From Marivirga arenosa (GTDB lineage Bacteria; Bacteroidota; Bacteroidia; Cytophagales; Cyclobacteriaceae): a stretch of 64,000 nt of DNA. The stretch lies in the NCBI RefSeq assembly GCF_030503895.2, contig NZ_CP129970.2, positions 684,001 through 748,000 of the forward strand, read 5' to 3'. How positions within the stretch are numbered: the first letter of the stretch is position 1; each line of letters begins with the position of its first letter. This document shows, piece after piece, positions 25,850 to 38,408 of the stretch. The notes below the pieces were generated by a model that worked only from the letters and a program-made list of their open reading frames with translations, ran no database searches and was not told the DNA's origin. The position numbers were made by a program, and so were the translations under genes.

Positions 25850-26399
25850 TAAAACCTACTCTGAATACAAAAGGAGAATTATAAGGTGATCTTAAAGGAT
25901 TATGTAGTAGATTATATAAGGCCATTACTGTAAACCCTGCTCTGTTTCCTATTGGTTGAAAATAGCCTCCTCCTATAAAAAAAGCCGGAACCCAGGCTCT
26001 TCCTAATTCATAACCGGTTGGAGTATTGAGAATTACATCTAAATTGATGTTTTCATATTCTGAGTAGCCAAAAAATTGACTGGAAATATTATATCTTCCA
26101 AATAATTTACCGCCATAAATATTGGTTTCATAATTTCCAACTTGAGTGGTCCCCTTTATTCTAAAATATTGATAGATTACCCCAGCACCAAAAGATAAAT
26201 CTTGATTCACCATATAGCCCGCTATTGGTGAGGCTTCAATATGAGTAAAGCTTCCAAGCTGTATACCAAAGTTCCCTCCAAAATACAAGCGATCAAATAA
26301 ACTAGAGTTTTCATCTACATATTTTTGAGCATGACCATATTGAGTTCCGACAAAAAGAAACGTAAATATGATGAGAATGGATAGATATAACTTTTTCAA
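25842..26399 (-). CDS. Outer-membrane beta-barrel-like protein of unknown function
   Basis: 185 residues with a signal peptide (about 1-24, ending GHAQ). The remainder alternates hydrophobic and polar residues in Gly/aromatic-rich strands (LYFGGNFGIQLGSF, LSFGAGVIYQYF, PAFFIGGGYFQPIG) and ends in VFRVGFTI with the C-terminal aromatic of barrel proteins. An eight-stranded barrel fits the length. It starts two bases after the DivIC-like gene ends, so the two are probably co-transcribed. Confidence 0.65.
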   Translation of the reverse strand: MKKLYLSILIIFTFLFVGTQYGHAQKYVDENSSLFDRLYFGGNFGIQLGSFTHIEASPIAGYMVNQDLSFGAGVIYQYFRIKGTTQVGNYETNIYGGKLFGRYNISSQFFGYSEYENINLDVILNTPTGYELGRAWVPAFFIGGGYFQPIGNRAGFTVMALYNLLHNPLRSPYNSPFVFRVGFTI

Positions 26400-26401
26400 C
26401 T

Positions 26402-26701
26402 TTATTCTTTTTCAACTATAACGAAAAGGTCTTCAGATTCTTTTTTCATAAGATACCTTTCTCGAGCAAATTTCTCTAATAATTCATCATCGCTCATCAA
26501 ACCTTCTCGATCTACCTCTACTGCCTTGATCTTTTCTTGATAATAAGCCTTTTCCTTTAATAAATCATTGTATTTTGATGATAACCTCCATTGAGAAATT
26601 AAATCATTCCCATCAATAAATAACATCCAGATCAGGAAAACTGCTCCTGCTATAAAGTAAAAATTTTTGAATATTTTTGGAATTCGATCCATTAGTTGCA
26701 T
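26402..26701 (-). CDS. Septum formation initiator (FtsB/DivIC-like)
   Basis: 99 residues: a short basic N-terminus, one membrane helix (about 14-27, FYFIAGAVFLIWMLFI), then a coiled coil (about 40-65, LLKEKAYYQEKIKAVEVDRE) and the conserved EKFARERYLMKKESEDLFVIVE, which is the FtsB/DivIC family ending. It acts in the divisome with FtsL and FtsQ-type proteins. Its place after eno is a common arrangement. Confidence 0.85.
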   Translation of the reverse strand: MQLMDRIPKIFKNFYFIAGAVFLIWMLFIDGNDLISQWRLSSKYNDLLKEKAYYQEKIKAVEVDREGLMSDDELLEKFARERYLMKKESEDLFVIVEKE

Positions 26702-26753
26702 TAAAGTATAATTAAAAGTAATACAAATTTATGAATTGGCCTAAAATAAAAAA

Positions 26754-26778
26754 GGCTACTGGTTTAATACCAATAGCC
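26754..26778 (-). terminator. Intrinsic terminator after eno
   Basis: Read on the minus strand, GGCTATTGG and CCAGTAGCC form a 9-bp stem with one G-U pair, followed by CTTTTTTATTTT-type sequence. The G-U pair would be an A-C mismatch on the plus strand, so it serves eno. Confidence 0.75.
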
Positions 26779-26799
26779 TAATTTTATAATAAATGTAGT

Positions 26800-29176
<2,377 letters not shown>

Positions 29177-29244
29177 CAGATACTTTTCTGAAATTGATAA
29201 TGATTTGGAGTTCTTTCAAATGATCGAGACAAAAATAAATAAAA

Positions 29245-29276
29245 AAAAGGGATTGAATAAATATCCAATCCCTTTT
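29245..29276 (-). terminator. Intrinsic terminator ending the ribosomal protein cluster
   Basis: AAAAGGGATTG and CAATCCCTTTT form an 11-bp stem, 23 bases after the rplQ stop, with a run of A on the plus strand (T on the transcript) at 29240-29248. Confidence 0.85.
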
Positions 29277-29298
29277 ATTATTTCTATAGACAGAAAGA

Positions 29299-29919
29299 TT
29301 ATTCATCTCCTTTTTTGTCCTCTTTTTTATCTTCAGATTTAGCCTCTTTCTTTTCAGCTTTTGGAGCTTCCTCTTTTTTAGCTGCAGCCTTAGGAGCTTC
29401 CTCTTTCTTAGCTTCTTTTTTAGGAGCTTCTTCTTTAGTTTCTTTTGCTTCAGTAGCTTTAGATTCAGTACTAGCTGATGCTGATTTTGATCCACCACCT
29501 CTTCTACTTCTTCTAGTAGTTTTCTTAGCTTCCTTCTTATCAGAACCACCAAGTAGATTTTCGTTGTAATCTACTAACTCAATTAAAGCCATCTCTGCAT
29601 CATCACCAAGTCTAGAACCAAATTTAATAATTCTAGTATAGCCACCTGGTCTGTTAGCAATTTTAGTAGCTACTTCATCAAAAAGTTCTTTTAATACTTC
29701 TTTATTTTTTAAAGAAGAAAAAACAACTCTTCTATTATGTGTAGTATCCTCTTTTGACTTTGTCAATAAAGGCTCAACATACTTCCTTAAAGCTTTAGCT
29801 TTTGCTACAGTAGTAGTAATCCTTTTAGAAAGGATTAAAGAACCTGCCATGTTTGATAACATCGCATTTCTGTGGGAAGCAGTTCTACTTAAATGATTAA
29901 ATTTCTTACCGTGTCTCAT
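29299..29919 (-). CDS. rplQ: 50S ribosomal protein L17 with long charged C-terminal tail
   Basis: Residues 1-~118 are a normal L17 ([20 protein letters not shown] ... VELVDYN). The remaining ~88 residues are a low-complexity tail rich in Lys, Ala and Glu with imperfect KKEEAPKA repeats. E. coli L17 has 127 residues, so the tail is an addition; similar charged extensions are known in Bacteroidota L17. Last gene of the alpha-operon segment, followed by a terminator. Confidence 0.97.
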   Translation of the reverse strand: MRHGKKFNHLSRTASHRNAMLSNMAGSLILSKRITTTVAKAKALRKYVEPLLTKSKEDTTHNRRVVFSSLKNKEVLKELFDEVATKIANRPGGYTRIIKFGSRLGDDAEMALIELVDYNENLLGGSDKKEAKKTTRRSRRGGGSKSASASTESKATEAKETKEEAPKKEAKKEEAPKAAAKKEEAPKAEKKEAKSEDKKEDKKGDE

Positions 29920-29924
29920 TGTCC

Positions 29925-30914
29925 TTATTCTTCGTCAAGTTTGTATTTGGATAAATCCATTCCAAAGGTTAAACCTTTATCAGCTACCAATTGCTCTAAT
30001 TCAGCTAATGATTTCTTACCGAAATTTCTGAATTTCATCATATCAGAAATTTCTAAAGCTACTAAGTCTCCTAAAGATTTAACATCAGCAGCTTTCAAGC
30101 AATTATATGCTCTAACAGATAGATCTAAGTCATTTAGAGCTGTTTTGAGTAATTTACGCATATGTAACATTTCCTCATCTACAGCTTCTGGCTCATCAGA
30201 TCCACCAGCATCCAATACCATATTTTGATCAGAGAACAACATAAAGTGTTTAATCAAAATATTAGCAGCACCTTTTAATGCCACTTCAGGATGGATACTT
30301 CCATCAGTCTCAATATCTAAAACTAATTGCTCATAATCAGTTTTCTGTTCTACCCTTGTGTTCTCAACGCTATACTTAACGTTTTTTATAGGAGTAAAAA
30401 TTGAGTCAATAGAAATATAATCCGTAGCCTGATCAACCACTTTGTTATCTTCAGAAGAAACATATCCTCTTCCCTTTTCGATAGTTAATTCTATCTCAAA
30501 GTTTACTGATTCGTCCATATGGCAAATCAATAATTCAGGATTTAAGATTTCAAATGCAGAAGTGAATTTGTTAATATCACCTGCCTTGAATTCCTTAACA
30601 TTCTTAAGAGAAATATTGATTTTGTTATCTGCAGTTTCAGCAACCTTTTTAAATCTTACCATTTTAAGATTTAGGATGATTTCAGAAACATCTTCAACCA
30701 CACCTTCGATTGAAGAAAACTCATGCAGAACACCAGGAATTTTAATTCCTGTGATAGCATAACCTTCTAAGGAAGATAACAGAATTCTTCTTAAGGCATT
30801 ACCTACAGTAACACCATATCCTTTTTCTAATGGTTTGAATGTAAAAAGCCCGTGAAAATCATCTGCTTTTTCCATTGCAACCTTTTCAGGCATTTGGAAT
30901 GCTAAAATGGACAT
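29925..30914 (-). CDS. rpoA: RNA polymerase alpha subunit
   Basis: 329 residues: N-terminal assembly domain ([25 protein letters not shown]) and C-terminal domain with helix-hairpin-helix ([39 protein letters not shown]). The alphaCTD is complete, so UP-element and activator contacts are possible. It lies between rpsD and rplQ as in most bacteria. Confidence 0.98.
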   Translation of the reverse strand: MSILAFQMPEKVAMEKADDFHGLFTFKPLEKGYGVTVGNALRRILLSSLEGYAITGIKIPGVLHEFSSIEGVVEDVSEIILNLKMVRFKKVAETADNKINISLKNVKEFKAGDINKFTSAFEILNPELLICHMDESVNFEIELTIEKGRGYVSSEDNKVVDQATDYISIDSIFTPIKNVKYSVENTRVEQKTDYEQLVLDIETDGSIHPEVALKGAANILIKHFMLFSDQNMVLDAGGSDEPEAVDEEMLHMRKLLKTALNDLDLSVRAYNCLKAADVKSLGDLVALEISDMMKFRNFGKKSLAELEQLVADKGLTFGMDLSKYKLDEE

Positions 30915-30941
30915 ATTATTAAATTTCTTTAAATTAACTTT

Positions 30942-31547
30942 TTATTTTGAGTACAACTCGACAATTAGTTGCTCATTGATATTCTCAGGTATATCTTCTC
31001 TTTGAGGAGTGTTAACAAACTTTCCTGACATTGAAGATTTATCAAATTCTAACCAAGAATATTTAGAAACTGTATTAGCAGAAAGACTATCAGTAACAGC
31101 TTCAAGAGATTTAGATTTCTCTCTAACTCCGATTACATCACCTTCTTTTACCTGATACGAAGGAATATTTAAAATCTCTCCGTTTACTAAAATATGTTTA
31201 TGACCTACCAACTGTCTTGCTGCTCTTCTAGTAGGAGCAATTCCTAATCTATAAACAACATTATCCAATCTGCTTTCCAATAATTGAAGTAATACTTCAC
31301 CAGTAATACCTTTCTTTCTGGAAGCCTTATCGAATAAATTAGCAAATTGTTTTTCTAAAACACCGTAAGTGTATTTAGCCTTTTGCTTTTCCATTAACTG
31401 TACAGCATATTCAGACTGCTTTCTACGTCTTCCTCTACCATGCTGACCAGGAGGATAAGCCTTTTTTGATAATGCTTTACTTGCACCAAAAATTGGTTCG
31501 TTAAACCTTCTTGCAATTTTGGATTTTGGTCCTTTATATCTTGCCAT
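30942..31547 (-). CDS. rpsD: 30S ribosomal protein S4 (cysteine-free form)
   Basis: 201 residues with the S4 RNA-binding domain ([27 protein letters not shown]). It lacks the N-terminal Cys cluster of zinc-binding S4 proteins. It nucleates 30S assembly by binding 16S rRNA. Lies between rpsK and rpoA. Confidence 0.97.
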   Translation of the reverse strand: MARYKGPKSKIARRFNEPIFGASKALSKKAYPPGQHGRGRRRKQSEYAVQLMEKQKAKYTYGVLEKQFANLFDKASRKKGITGEVLLQLLESRLDNVVYRLGIAPTRRAARQLVGHKHILVNGEILNIPSYQVKEGDVIGVREKSKSLEAVTDSLSANTVSKYSWLEFDKSSMSGKFVNTPQREDIPENINEQLIVELYSK

Positions 31548-31572
31548 TTTCTTTAATTACTTAAGCGATGAA

Positions 31573-31965
31573 TTAAACCCTACGTCTTTTAGGTGGACGA
31601 CATCCATTATGTGGTAATGGAGTAACATCCTTAATCACCGTTACTTCAATACCTGTATTTTGTATAGTTCTGATAGCAGAATCTCTTCCTGCTCCAGGCC
31701 CTTTTACATATACTTCAACTTTTCTAAGACCTAGGTCATAAGCAGTTTGTGCTGCATCTTGAGCTGCAACCTGACCAGCGTATGGAGTGTTCTTTTTTGA
31801 ACCTTTGAATCCCATTTTACCGGCAGAAGCCCAAGAAATAACTTGACCTGTAGAGTTAGTCAATGAAATAATAATATTATTGAATGAAGCTTTAATGTGA
31901 GCTTGTCCAATAGCTTCAACATTAACTACTCTTTTTTTAGCTTTATCTTTTCTCTTCTGAGCCAT
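31573..31965 (-). CDS. rpsK: 30S ribosomal protein S11
   Basis: 130 residues with the S11 core ([35 protein letters not shown]) and the conserved end [13 protein letters not shown]. Forms the 30S platform near the E site. The start is 10 bases after the rpsM stop. Confidence 0.98.
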   Translation of the reverse strand: MAQKRKDKAKKRVVNVEAIGQAHIKASFNNIIISLTNSTGQVISWASAGKMGFKGSKKNTPYAGQVAAQDAAQTAYDLGLRKVEVYVKGPGAGRDSAIRTIQNTGIEVTVIKDVTPLPHNGCRPPKRRRV

Positions 31966-31975
31966 GATCTATTGA

Positions 31976-32353
31976 TTACTTAGTAGCTTTCTTTTTATTT
32001 GCAATAGTCTTCCTTTTCCCTTTACGAGTACGAGAGTTATTTTTTGTTCTCTGCCCTCTTAATGGAAGCCCTTTTCTGTGACGTAAACCTCTGTAACATC
32101 CGATATCTAACAATCTTTTGATGCTCATCTGTACCTCTGACTTCAAAACACCTTCGGTTTTGAAATTTTCACTGATTGCTGAACGAATTGCATTCGCCTC
32201 ATCATCAGTCCAATCACTTACTTTTTTATCAGCATCTACGCCAGCTATTTCTAAAACTTTAGCAGCTGAACTTCTACCAAGACCAAATATGTAGGTCAAT
32301 GATATAACTCCCCTTTTATTATCAGGAATATCTACTCCGGAAACTCTTGCCAT
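31976..32353 (-). CDS. rpsM: 30S ribosomal protein S13
   Basis: 125 residues: [20 protein letters not shown] with the helix-two-turn-helix region and the basic C-terminal tail ([20 protein letters not shown]). It contacts the 50S subunit and P-site tRNA. First gene of the alpha segment after rpmJ. Confidence 0.98.
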   Translation of the reverse strand: MARVSGVDIPDNKRGVISLTYIFGLGRSSAAKVLEIAGVDADKKVSDWTDDEANAIRSAISENFKTEGVLKSEVQMSIKRLLDIGCYRGLRHRKGLPLRGQRTKNNSRTRKGKRKTIANKKKATK

Positions 32354-32355
32354 AA

Positions 32356-32472
32356 TTACCCTTGTCTTTGTTTGAAACGTGGATTCTTTTTGTTGATTAC
32401 ATAAAGCTTACCGTTTCTACGGACAACTTTGCAATCAGCACTTCTCTTTTTGATTGAAGCTTTAACTTTCAT
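32356..32472 (-). CDS. rpmJ: 50S ribosomal protein L36 (zinc-independent form)
   Basis: A 38-residue gene read by hand from the ATG at 32472 to the TAA at 32358-32356: it starts [19 protein letters not shown] and ends [12 protein letters not shown]. Only one Cys remains (Cys14) of the three Cys plus one His that bind zinc in the C+ form, so this is the C- type, which needs no zinc. It sits between infA and rpmJ's usual partner rpsM. Confidence 0.95.
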   Translation of the reverse strand: MKVKASIKKRSADCKVVRRNGKLYVINKKNPRFKQRQG

Positions 32473-32479
32473 AATCTTT

Positions 32480-32698
32480 TTATTTGTACCTGTATACTAT
32501 TCTACCTTTACTTAAATCATAAGGTGACATTTCTAACTTCACTTTATCACCTGGAAGAATCTTAATGTAGTTCATTCTCATCTTACCAGATATGTGAGCA
32601 ATCACTTCATGACCATTACTTAATTCAACACGAAACATTGCATTTGATAATGCCTCTGTTATTGTTCCATCTTGCTCTATTGAACTTTGTTTTGCCAT
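32480..32698 (-). CDS. infA: Translation initiation factor IF-1
   Basis: 72 residues, an OB-fold protein: [60 protein letters not shown]. It occupies the A site during initiation. It directly follows secY here; no methionine aminopeptidase gene lies between them. Confidence 0.97.
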   Translation of the reverse strand: MAKQSSIEQDGTITEALSNAMFRVELSNGHEVIAHISGKMRMNYIKILPGDKVKLEMSPYDLSKGRIVYRYK

Positions 32699-32708
32699 AA
32701 TTATTAAA

Positions 32709-34028
32709 TTAAGCTACCGCTGTTCTTTGTGATGAACTTCCTTTTACTTTACCTGATTTCATCATTCCTTCGTAATGACGCATCAATAAGTAACTCTCAA
32801 TTTGCTGTAATGTATCCAAAATAACCCCTACCATAATGATAAGAGATGTACCTCCGAAGAATTGAGAAAATTGAGTACCGACACCAGCTCTAGCAACAAA
32901 AGCAGGTAAAATTGCGATAAGTGCTAGATAGATAGATCCTGGTAAAGTAATTTTTGTTAAAATATTATCTATAAAATCTGAAGTTTCTTTACCTGGTTTT
33001 ATACCCGGAACAAAACCTCCATTTCTTTTCATATCATCTGCAATTTGACTAGGATTTATAGTAATTGCAGTATATAAGAAAGTAAAAATTATAATTAATA
33101 ATGCAAATGTTAGGTTATACTGCCAACTCTGAAAGTCAGAGAAAACATTTCCTATATAAGCTGCTGTGTCACTATTTTCAGACCACAGATTTGCCAACAA
33201 AGCTGGTAAAAACATTAAAGACTGAGCAAAGATAATTGGCATTACACCAGAAGCATTAACTTTAAGCGGAATATACTGTCGTTGCCCACCATAAACTCTA
33301 CCTCCTACAACTTGTTTAGCATACTGAACTGGTATTCTCCTTGTAGCTTGGACTAACATTACAGTTACCATTACCACAAAGAATAAAGCTACAATCTCAA
33401 GAATGAAGAATAATAATCCGCTCATTCCCAAAGAAATTGCTTCAGCAACAATTGAACCAGGAAAACGAGATATGATACCAATCATGATTAACATTGAAAT
33501 ACCATTACCAATTCCTTTATCAGTAATTTTTTCACCTAACCACATACAGAAAATAGTACCTGATGTAAGCACAATAACTGATGTAATTGTGAAGAAGGTT
33601 TGACTCATCATAATTGCTTCGGTAGGAATAGTACCCGCAACATAACTAACACCTTGAACAAAAGTGATAGCGATAGTCAACACCCTAGTTATTTGTGTAA
33701 TTTTCTTTCTACCTGACTCACCTTCTTTCTGCATCTTTTGGAAGTAAGGCACAGCAACTGTTAATAACTGTATAACAATACTGGCAGAAATGTAAGGCAT
33801 AATACCTAACGCAAAAATGGATGCATTAGAGAATGCTCCACCTAAGATAGTGTCTAATAAGCCAAATATACCTTGAGCATCACCTGATAATTTTGATGGA
33901 TCTACTCCAGGTAAAACCACAAAAGAGCCTAAACGAAAGATAATTAAAAAACCAATGGTATTTAAAATCCTATCTCTAAGCTCCTCAATGGAGAAAATAT
34001 TCTTTATGGTAGAAAAAAAACGATTCAT
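32709..34028 (-). CDS. secY: Protein translocase subunit SecY
   Basis: I chose the ATG at 34028 (439 residues, [20 protein letters not shown]), because the upstream 12 residues from 34064 would run into rplO and are atypical. Ten membrane helices are visible; the cytoplasmic loop [21 protein letters not shown] and the plug-region helix [20 protein letters not shown] are characteristic. It forms the Sec channel with SecE (encoded at 57.9 kb). Confidence 0.97.
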   Translation of the reverse strand: MNRFFSTIKNIFSIEELRDRILNTIGFLIIFRLGSFVVLPGVDPSKLSGDAQGIFGLLDTILGGAFSNASIFALGIMPYISASIVIQLLTVAVPYFQKMQKEGESGRKKITQITRVLTIAITFVQGVSYVAGTIPTEAIMMSQTFFTITSVIVLTSGTIFCMWLGEKITDKGIGNGISMLIMIGIISRFPGSIVAEAISLGMSGLLFFILEIVALFFVVMVTVMLVQATRRIPVQYAKQVVGGRVYGGQRQYIPLKVNASGVMPIIFAQSLMFLPALLANLWSENSDTAAYIGNVFSDFQSWQYNLTFALLIIIFTFLYTAITINPSQIADDMKRNGGFVPGIKPGKETSDFIDNILTKITLPGSIYLALIAILPAFVARAGVGTQFSQFFGGTSLIIMVGVILDTLQQIESYLLMRHYEGMMKSGKVKGSSSQRTAVA

Positions 34029-34029
34029 A

Positions 34030-34476
34030 TTATATTTTTGATGCAGTTCCTCCAGCCTTCTCAATTGCCTCTAACGCAGTCTTAGAGAATGCATTAGCAG
34101 TTACATTTAATTTAGCCTTTAAGGTTCCGTTTCCTAAAATTTTAACCAAGTCATTTTTAGCAACAAGTCCTTTGCTTTTCAATAATTCAACATCTATAGT
34201 GTCGACACTATACTTCTCTTGTAGAGTTTGTAGATCACTTAAATTGATAGCTTTGTAGCTAACTCTGTTGATGTTATTGAAACCAAACTTAGGAACTCTT
34301 CTTTGCAATGGCATTTGACCACCCTCAAAACCTTGTTTCTGAGAATAACCACTTCTTGATTTAGCTCCTTTATGACCTCTTCCCGCAGTACCGGCAGCAC
34401 CAGAGCCCTGACCTCTACCAATACGCTTTCTAGTTTTTATAGAACCTTCTGCTGGTTTTAATGTATGTAATTTCAT
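34030..34476 (-). CDS. rplO: 50S ribosomal protein L15
   Basis: 148 residues: MKLHTLKPAEGSIKTRKRIG followed by the Gly-rich GRGQGSGAAGTAGRGHKGAK and the signature region LVKILGNGTLKAKLNVTANAFSK (split by one loop). Binds 23S rRNA. One base before secY's start. Confidence 0.98.
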   Translation of the reverse strand: MKLHTLKPAEGSIKTRKRIGRGQGSGAAGTAGRGHKGAKSRSGYSQKQGFEGGQMPLQRRVPKFGFNNINRVSYKAINLSDLQTLQEKYSVDTIDVELLKSKGLVAKNDLVKILGNGTLKAKLNVTANAFSKTALEAIEKAGGTASKI

Positions 34477-34477
34477 C

Positions 34478-34660
34478 TTATCCTTCAGTTACATTAACTA
34501 AGTGAGCAACTTTCTTCAACATACCTTCTATTTGAGGAGTTGATTCTTTTGTCACTGTTTTATTAATTCTCCCTAAACCTAAAGCTTCTATTGTAAGCTT
34601 CTGATTTTTAGGTCTACCTATTACACTTCTTATTTGTGTTACTTGAATTTTCTTAGCCAT
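34478..34660 (-). CDS. rpmD: 50S ribosomal protein L30
   Basis: 60 residues: [20 protein letters not shown] with the single ferredoxin-like fold of the short bacterial L30. Sits between rpsE and rplO, its universal place in the spc operon. Confidence 0.97.
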   Translation of the reverse strand: MAKKIQVTQIRSVIGRPKNQKLTIEALGLGRINKTVTKESTPQIEGMLKKVAHLVNVTEG

Positions 34661-34665
34661 CGTAA

Positions 34666-35184
34666 TTAACCATTAAATACATTAGAAAGTGCAATTCCTC
34701 TATCTTTAGCTACAGTATAAGGATCTCTTAATTTAAGAAGAGCATCGAAAGTAGCCTTAACTACGTTGTGTGGGTTAGAAGAACCTTTAGATTTTGCTAG
34801 AACATTATGAACACCAGCACTTTCAAATACAGCACGCATTGCACCACCTGCTATTACTCCAGTACCCTGTGAAGCAGGTTTAATTAAAACAAAACCACCA
34901 CTATATTTACCTATTTGCTCGTGAGGTACCGTTCCTTTTAAAATTGGAACTTTAACCAAATTTTTCTTCGCATCATCAATTCCTTTAGTAATTGCATCAG
35001 TTACTTCATTAGCTTTACCTAATCCGTAACCCACAACACCATTACCATCACCTACAACAACAATTGCTGAGAAGCTGAATCTTCTACCACCTTTTACAAC
35101 CTTAGCAACCCTTTTGATGGCTACTACCTTTTCCTTCAGTTCGATTTCGCTTGCTCTAACAGATTTTATATTACTCTGAGACAT
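34666..35184 (-). CDS. rpsE: 30S ribosomal protein S5
   Basis: 172 residues: the double-stranded RNA-binding-like N domain ([37 protein letters not shown]) and C domain ([21 protein letters not shown]). Helps decoding accuracy and mRNA unwinding at the entry tunnel. Confidence 0.98.
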   Translation of the reverse strand: MSQSNIKSVRASEIELKEKVVAIKRVAKVVKGGRRFSFSAIVVVGDGNGVVGYGLGKANEVTDAITKGIDDAKKNLVKVPILKGTVPHEQIGKYSGGFVLIKPASQGTGVIAGGAMRAVFESAGVHNVLAKSKGSSNPHNVVKATFDALLKLRDPYTVAKDRGIALSNVFNG

Positions 35185-35188
35185 ATTT

Positions 35189-35539
35189 TTAGAATTTTAA
35201 GCCACCTTTACGAGCACCGTCTGCCAATGCTTTTACTCTACCGTGAAATCTATATCCACCTCTATCAAAAACTATTGTTTCAATACCGGCTTCTTTAGCC
35301 CTTTTAGCAATAGCTTCTCCTACTTTTGCAGAAGTATCGATATCAGCATTACTTTTAGCGCCCAATTCTAATGAGTTGGCAGCTGCTAGTGTATGACCTT
35401 TTAAGTCGTCAATAACTTGTGCATAAATGGCACGGTTACTTTTGAATACCGACAAACGAGGTGTTTCAGCAGTACCAGAGATCTTTCTACGGATACCTTT
35501 TTTAATTCGAGCTCGTCTATTTTGTTTACTAATAGCCAT
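35189..35539 (-). CDS. rplR: 50S ribosomal protein L18
   Basis: 116 residues: [20 protein letters not shown] and the end [20 protein letters not shown]. Binds 5S rRNA together with L5. The basic N-terminus is normal length. Confidence 0.98.
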   Translation of the reverse strand: MAISKQNRRARIKKGIRRKISGTAETPRLSVFKSNRAIYAQVIDDLKGHTLAAANSLELGAKSNADIDTSAKVGEAIAKRAKEAGIETIVFDRGGYRFHGRVKALADGARKGGLKF

Positions 35540-35548
35540 TTTTTAATA

Positions 35549-36103
35549 TTATTTAGCGGCAGTTTTACCTGCTTTACGTCTAACTTGTTCACCAACAAAT
35601 CTAATTCCTTTACCTTTGTACGGTTCAACAGTACGTAAGGACTTAATTTTAGCGGCTACTTGACCAATTAATTGCTTATCAAAGCTTTCTAGAGTAACGA
35701 TAGGATTTTGACCCTTAACCGTTTCAGCAGAAGCTTTCACCTCTTCAGGTAAACCTAAAAATATACTGTGAGAGTAACCTACGTTTAACTCTAATACATT
35801 CCCTTGTACTGTAGCTTTATAACCTACCCCAACTAGCTCTAACTGCTTTTTGTACCCCTCTGAAACTCCGGTAACCATGTTATTCAATAAAGCTCTATAC
35901 AATCCATGCATCGCTTTATGTCTCTTAGATTCCGTAGCTCTTTCTAGCTTCACTACTCCATCATTATTCTCCACAGATATAGCTGGATCAACTTGCTGTG
36001 TTAAAGTACCCTTGGAACCCTTTACTGTTACTAAGTTATCCTTAGCAATTTCAAGAGTTACATCTTGAGGTAGTTTTATAAGACTTTTACCTATTCGTGA
36101 CAT
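35549..36103 (-). CDS. rplF: 50S ribosomal protein L6
   Basis: 184 residues with two tandem homologous domains and the signature PEPYKGKGIRF-like VEPYKGKGIRFVGEQVRRKA near the C-terminus. It lies near the factor-binding site of the large subunit. Confidence 0.98.
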   Translation of the reverse strand: MSRIGKSLIKLPQDVTLEIAKDNLVTVKGSKGTLTQQVDPAISVENNDGVVKLERATESKRHKAMHGLYRALLNNMVTGVSEGYKKQLELVGVGYKATVQGNVLELNVGYSHSIFLGLPEEVKASAETVKGQNPIVTLESFDKQLIGQVAAKIKSLRTVEPYKGKGIRFVGEQVRRKAGKTAAK

Positions 36104-36112
36104 TTCTATTCT

Positions 36113-36511
36113 TTAATATACGTAGCATAATACTTCCCCACCAACATTAAGAGAACGTGCCTCTTTGTCAGTGATCACTCCTTTAGATGTTGACATAATT
36201 GCAACACCCAAACCATTTAATACTCTTGGAAGATTTTCAGCATCAGAGTATTTTCTTAACCCTGGTTTTGAAACTCTCTCCAAATTAGAAATAGCTGGAG
36301 TTTTTGTTTCAGGATCATATTTCAAAGCAATTTTAATATTACCTTGTGAGTTATTTTCCTCAAATTTATAATTTAGGATATAACCTTTTTCATGAAGTAC
36401 CTTTGTAATACTCTTCTTTAAATTCGAAGCAGGTACTTCTACGATTCGGTGATTTGCTTTTATAGCATTACGAACCCTTGTAAGAAAATCAGCTATTGGA
36501 TCAGTTACCAT
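36113..36511 (-). CDS. rpsH: 30S ribosomal protein S8
   Basis: 132 residues: [20 protein letters not shown] and the signature [20 protein letters not shown]-like segment near the end. It binds helix 21 of 16S rRNA; in E. coli it represses the spc operon. A 91-bp AT-rich gap before it may carry an internal promoter (see 36558-36565). Confidence 0.98.
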   Translation of the reverse strand: MVTDPIADFLTRVRNAIKANHRIVEVPASNLKKSITKVLHEKGYILNYKFEENNSQGNIKIALKYDPETKTPAISNLERVSKPGLRKYSDAENLPRVLNGLGVAIMSTSKGVITDKEARSLNVGGEVLCYVY

Positions 36512-36557
36512 CTCTTAATTAATTATAATTTCAAATTGCTCTGCCGAAACAGGCGTG

Positions 36558-36565
36558 CAAAGTTA
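36558..36565 (-). promoter_or_regulatory. Possible internal promoter -7 element before rpsH
   Basis: Minus-strand TAACTTTG fits the Bacteroidota -7 consensus TAnnTTTG, in the only long gap (91 bp) inside the spc segment. No clear TTTG lies at the expected -33 distance, so support is partial. Confidence 0.35.
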
Positions 36566-36602
36566 AGAAATTAATTTGTTTATAAAAATAAAAATTTAAA
36601 AA

Positions 36603-36872
36603 TCACCAGCTCGCTTTGGTTACTCCTGGTATTTTACCTTGTGAAGCCATTTCGCGGAAGGTTACCCTAGAGATTCCAAATTTACGCATATATCCTTTCG
36701 GACGACCTGTTAATTTACATCTATTGTGCAATCTTACAGGAGAAGCGTTTTTTGGTAATTTATCTAAAGCTTCATAGTCGCCATTAGCTTTTAACTCAGC
36801 TCTCTTGTCTGCATATTTAGCAACTAGTCTTTCTCTTTTTCTTTCTCTGGCAATTACTGCTTTTCTAGCCAT
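36603..36872 (-). CDS. rpsN: 30S ribosomal protein S14 (zinc-independent form)
   Basis: I chose the ATG at 36872 (89 residues, [20 protein letters not shown]); the longer frame to 36896 overlaps rplE. The C-terminal [20 protein letters not shown] is the S14 signature. There is one Cys and no CxxC pairs, so this is the C- type that does not bind zinc. It binds 16S rRNA in the 30S head. Confidence 0.97.
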   Translation of the reverse strand: MARKAVIARERKRERLVAKYADKRAELKANGDYEALDKLPKNASPVRLHNRCKLTGRPKGYMRKFGISRVTFREMASQGKIPGVTKASW

Positions 36873-36873
36873 A

Positions 36874-37431
36874 TTATTTATTGTTTTTACTAGCAAAAGG
36901 CATTCCGAAAGCTTTTAATAATTCATAGCTCTCTTCGTCCGTTTTGGCAGTGGTTACAAATGTAATGTCCATACCAGAAATAGTAGTTACTTTATCAATA
37001 CTAATTTCTGGGAAAATTATTTGTTCTTTAACACCAAGAGTATAATTACCTCTTCCGTCAAAGCCTTTATCTTTAACACCTTGGAAGTCACGTACACGAG
37101 GTAATGAAACAGATAATAATCTATCCAAAAACTCGTACATTCTTTCTCCTCTTAGTGTTACTTTTGCTCCGATAGGCATCCCTTCTCTTAACTTAAAGTT
37201 AGAGATTGAATTCTTTGCATACGTTGCTACAGCTTTTTGACCAGAAATCATTGTTAACTCTTCTACACCAGTGTCAACTAATTTCTTATCAGCAGTAGCA
37301 GCACCGATACCTTTATTGATAACGATTTTTGTAAGCTTAGGAACTTCCATCGCAGAGCTGTACTGAAACTTTTCTTTCAAAGCGGGAATTATTTCACCCA
37401 GGTATAAATCTTTTATTCTTGGATTAGCCAT
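36874..37431 (-). CDS. rplE: 50S ribosomal protein L5
   Basis: 185 residues: [17 protein letters not shown] (signature region), [19 protein letters not shown] and the end [13 protein letters not shown]. Binds 5S rRNA and contacts P-site tRNA. Its start overlaps the end of rplX by eight bases. Confidence 0.98.
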   Translation of the reverse strand: MANPRIKDLYLGEIIPALKEKFQYSSAMEVPKLTKIVINKGIGAATADKKLVDTGVEELTMISGQKAVATYAKNSISNFKLREGMPIGAKVTLRGERMYEFLDRLLSVSLPRVRDFQGVKDKGFDGRGNYTLGVKEQIIFPEISIDKVTTISGMDITFVTTAKTDEESYELLKAFGMPFASKNNK

Positions 37432-37771
37432 TTTTGATCACCTCCCCCGTTTTTTTTGAATATCTTTGCAATTTACCGTTTTCATCGAGCTTACGTCCAA
37501 CTCTGGTAGCATCACCTGTTGCAGGATCTACTAACATTAAGTTACTTAAATGAATTGGCGCTTCTACCTTATCAATACCTCCTTGAGGACTATTCGCAGA
37601 TGGCTTGTTGTGTTTAGTTACAACATTAGCTCCCTCAACGATAGCTCTATCTTTGTCACCTAACATTTCTAACACTTTCCCAGTTTTGCCTTTAGAATTA
37701 CCAGCAATAACTTTTACAGTGTCACCCTTACGGATATGAAATTTCTTTTGTTTGTTTTTTCTCCTTTCCAT
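37424..37771 (-). CDS. rplX: 50S ribosomal protein L24
   Basis: 115 residues with the KOW motif ([20 protein letters not shown]) and [18 protein letters not shown]. An assembly-initiator protein of the large subunit. Overlaps rplE by eight bases. Confidence 0.98.
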   Translation of the reverse strand: MERRKNKQKKFHIRKGDTVKVIAGNSKGKTGKVLEMLGDKDRAIVEGANVVTKHNKPSANSPQGGIDKVEAPIHLSNLMLVDPATGDATRVGRKLDENGKLQRYSKKTGEVIKNG

Positions 37772-37774
37772 AAT

Positions 37775-38143
37775 TTATAATACTTCAGGTGCTAAAGAAA
37801 CAATTTTCATGAATTGCTTTTCACGCAATTCTCTAGCAACAGGTCCGAAAATACGAGTACCTCTTGGCTCATCATTAGGGTTCAATAATACTGCTGCATT
37901 ATCTTCAAAGCGAATATAAGAACCATCTTTTCTTCTCACCTCTTTCTTAGTGCGTACGATTACAGCTCTAGAAACGGTACCTTTTTTCAAATTACTTGAA
38001 GAAAGAGCAGACTTTACAGTAACAATCACTTTATCACCAATGGAAGCATACCTCTTTTTAGTACCACCCAATACACGGATACACAATACCTCTTTGGCAC
38101 CACTATTATCCGCTACACTTAATCTTGACTCTTGTTGTATCAT
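37775..38143 (-). CDS. rplN: 50S ribosomal protein L14
   Basis: 122 residues: [20 protein letters not shown], and the signature region [20 protein letters not shown]. It makes an intersubunit bridge. Confidence 0.98.
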   Translation of the reverse strand: MIQQESRLSVADNSGAKEVLCIRVLGGTKKRYASIGDKVIVTVKSALSSSNLKKGTVSRAVIVRTKKEVRRKDGSYIRFEDNAAVLLNPNDEPRGTRIFGPVARELREKQFMKIVSLAPEVL

Positions 38144-38145
38144 GG

Positions 38146-38400
38146 TTATTTAGCTCTTTCTACAATTTCTACTAATCTCCATTTTTTATTCTTACTCATT
38201 GGTCTAGTTTCTTGTATTCTGACAGTATCGCCAATTGTACAATCGTTAGACTCATCATGAGCCATGAATTTGGTATTTTTCTTCACGAATTTACCATATA
38301 TAGGGTGTTTAACCTTTCTTTCAACAGAAACGGTAATGGACTTGTCCATTTTGTTACTAACAACTAACCCTACTCTTTCCTTTCTAAGGTTTCTTTCCAT
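38146..38400 (-). CDS. rpsQ: 30S ribosomal protein S17
   Basis: 84 residues, OB fold: [20 protein letters not shown] and the signature [20 protein letters not shown]. Early 16S rRNA binder. Confidence 0.98.
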   Translation of the reverse strand: MERNLRKERVGLVVSNKMDKSITVSVERKVKHPIYGKFVKKNTKFMAHDESNDCTIGDTVRIQETRPMSKNKKWRLVEIVERAK

Positions 38401-38408
38401 CTTAGCAA

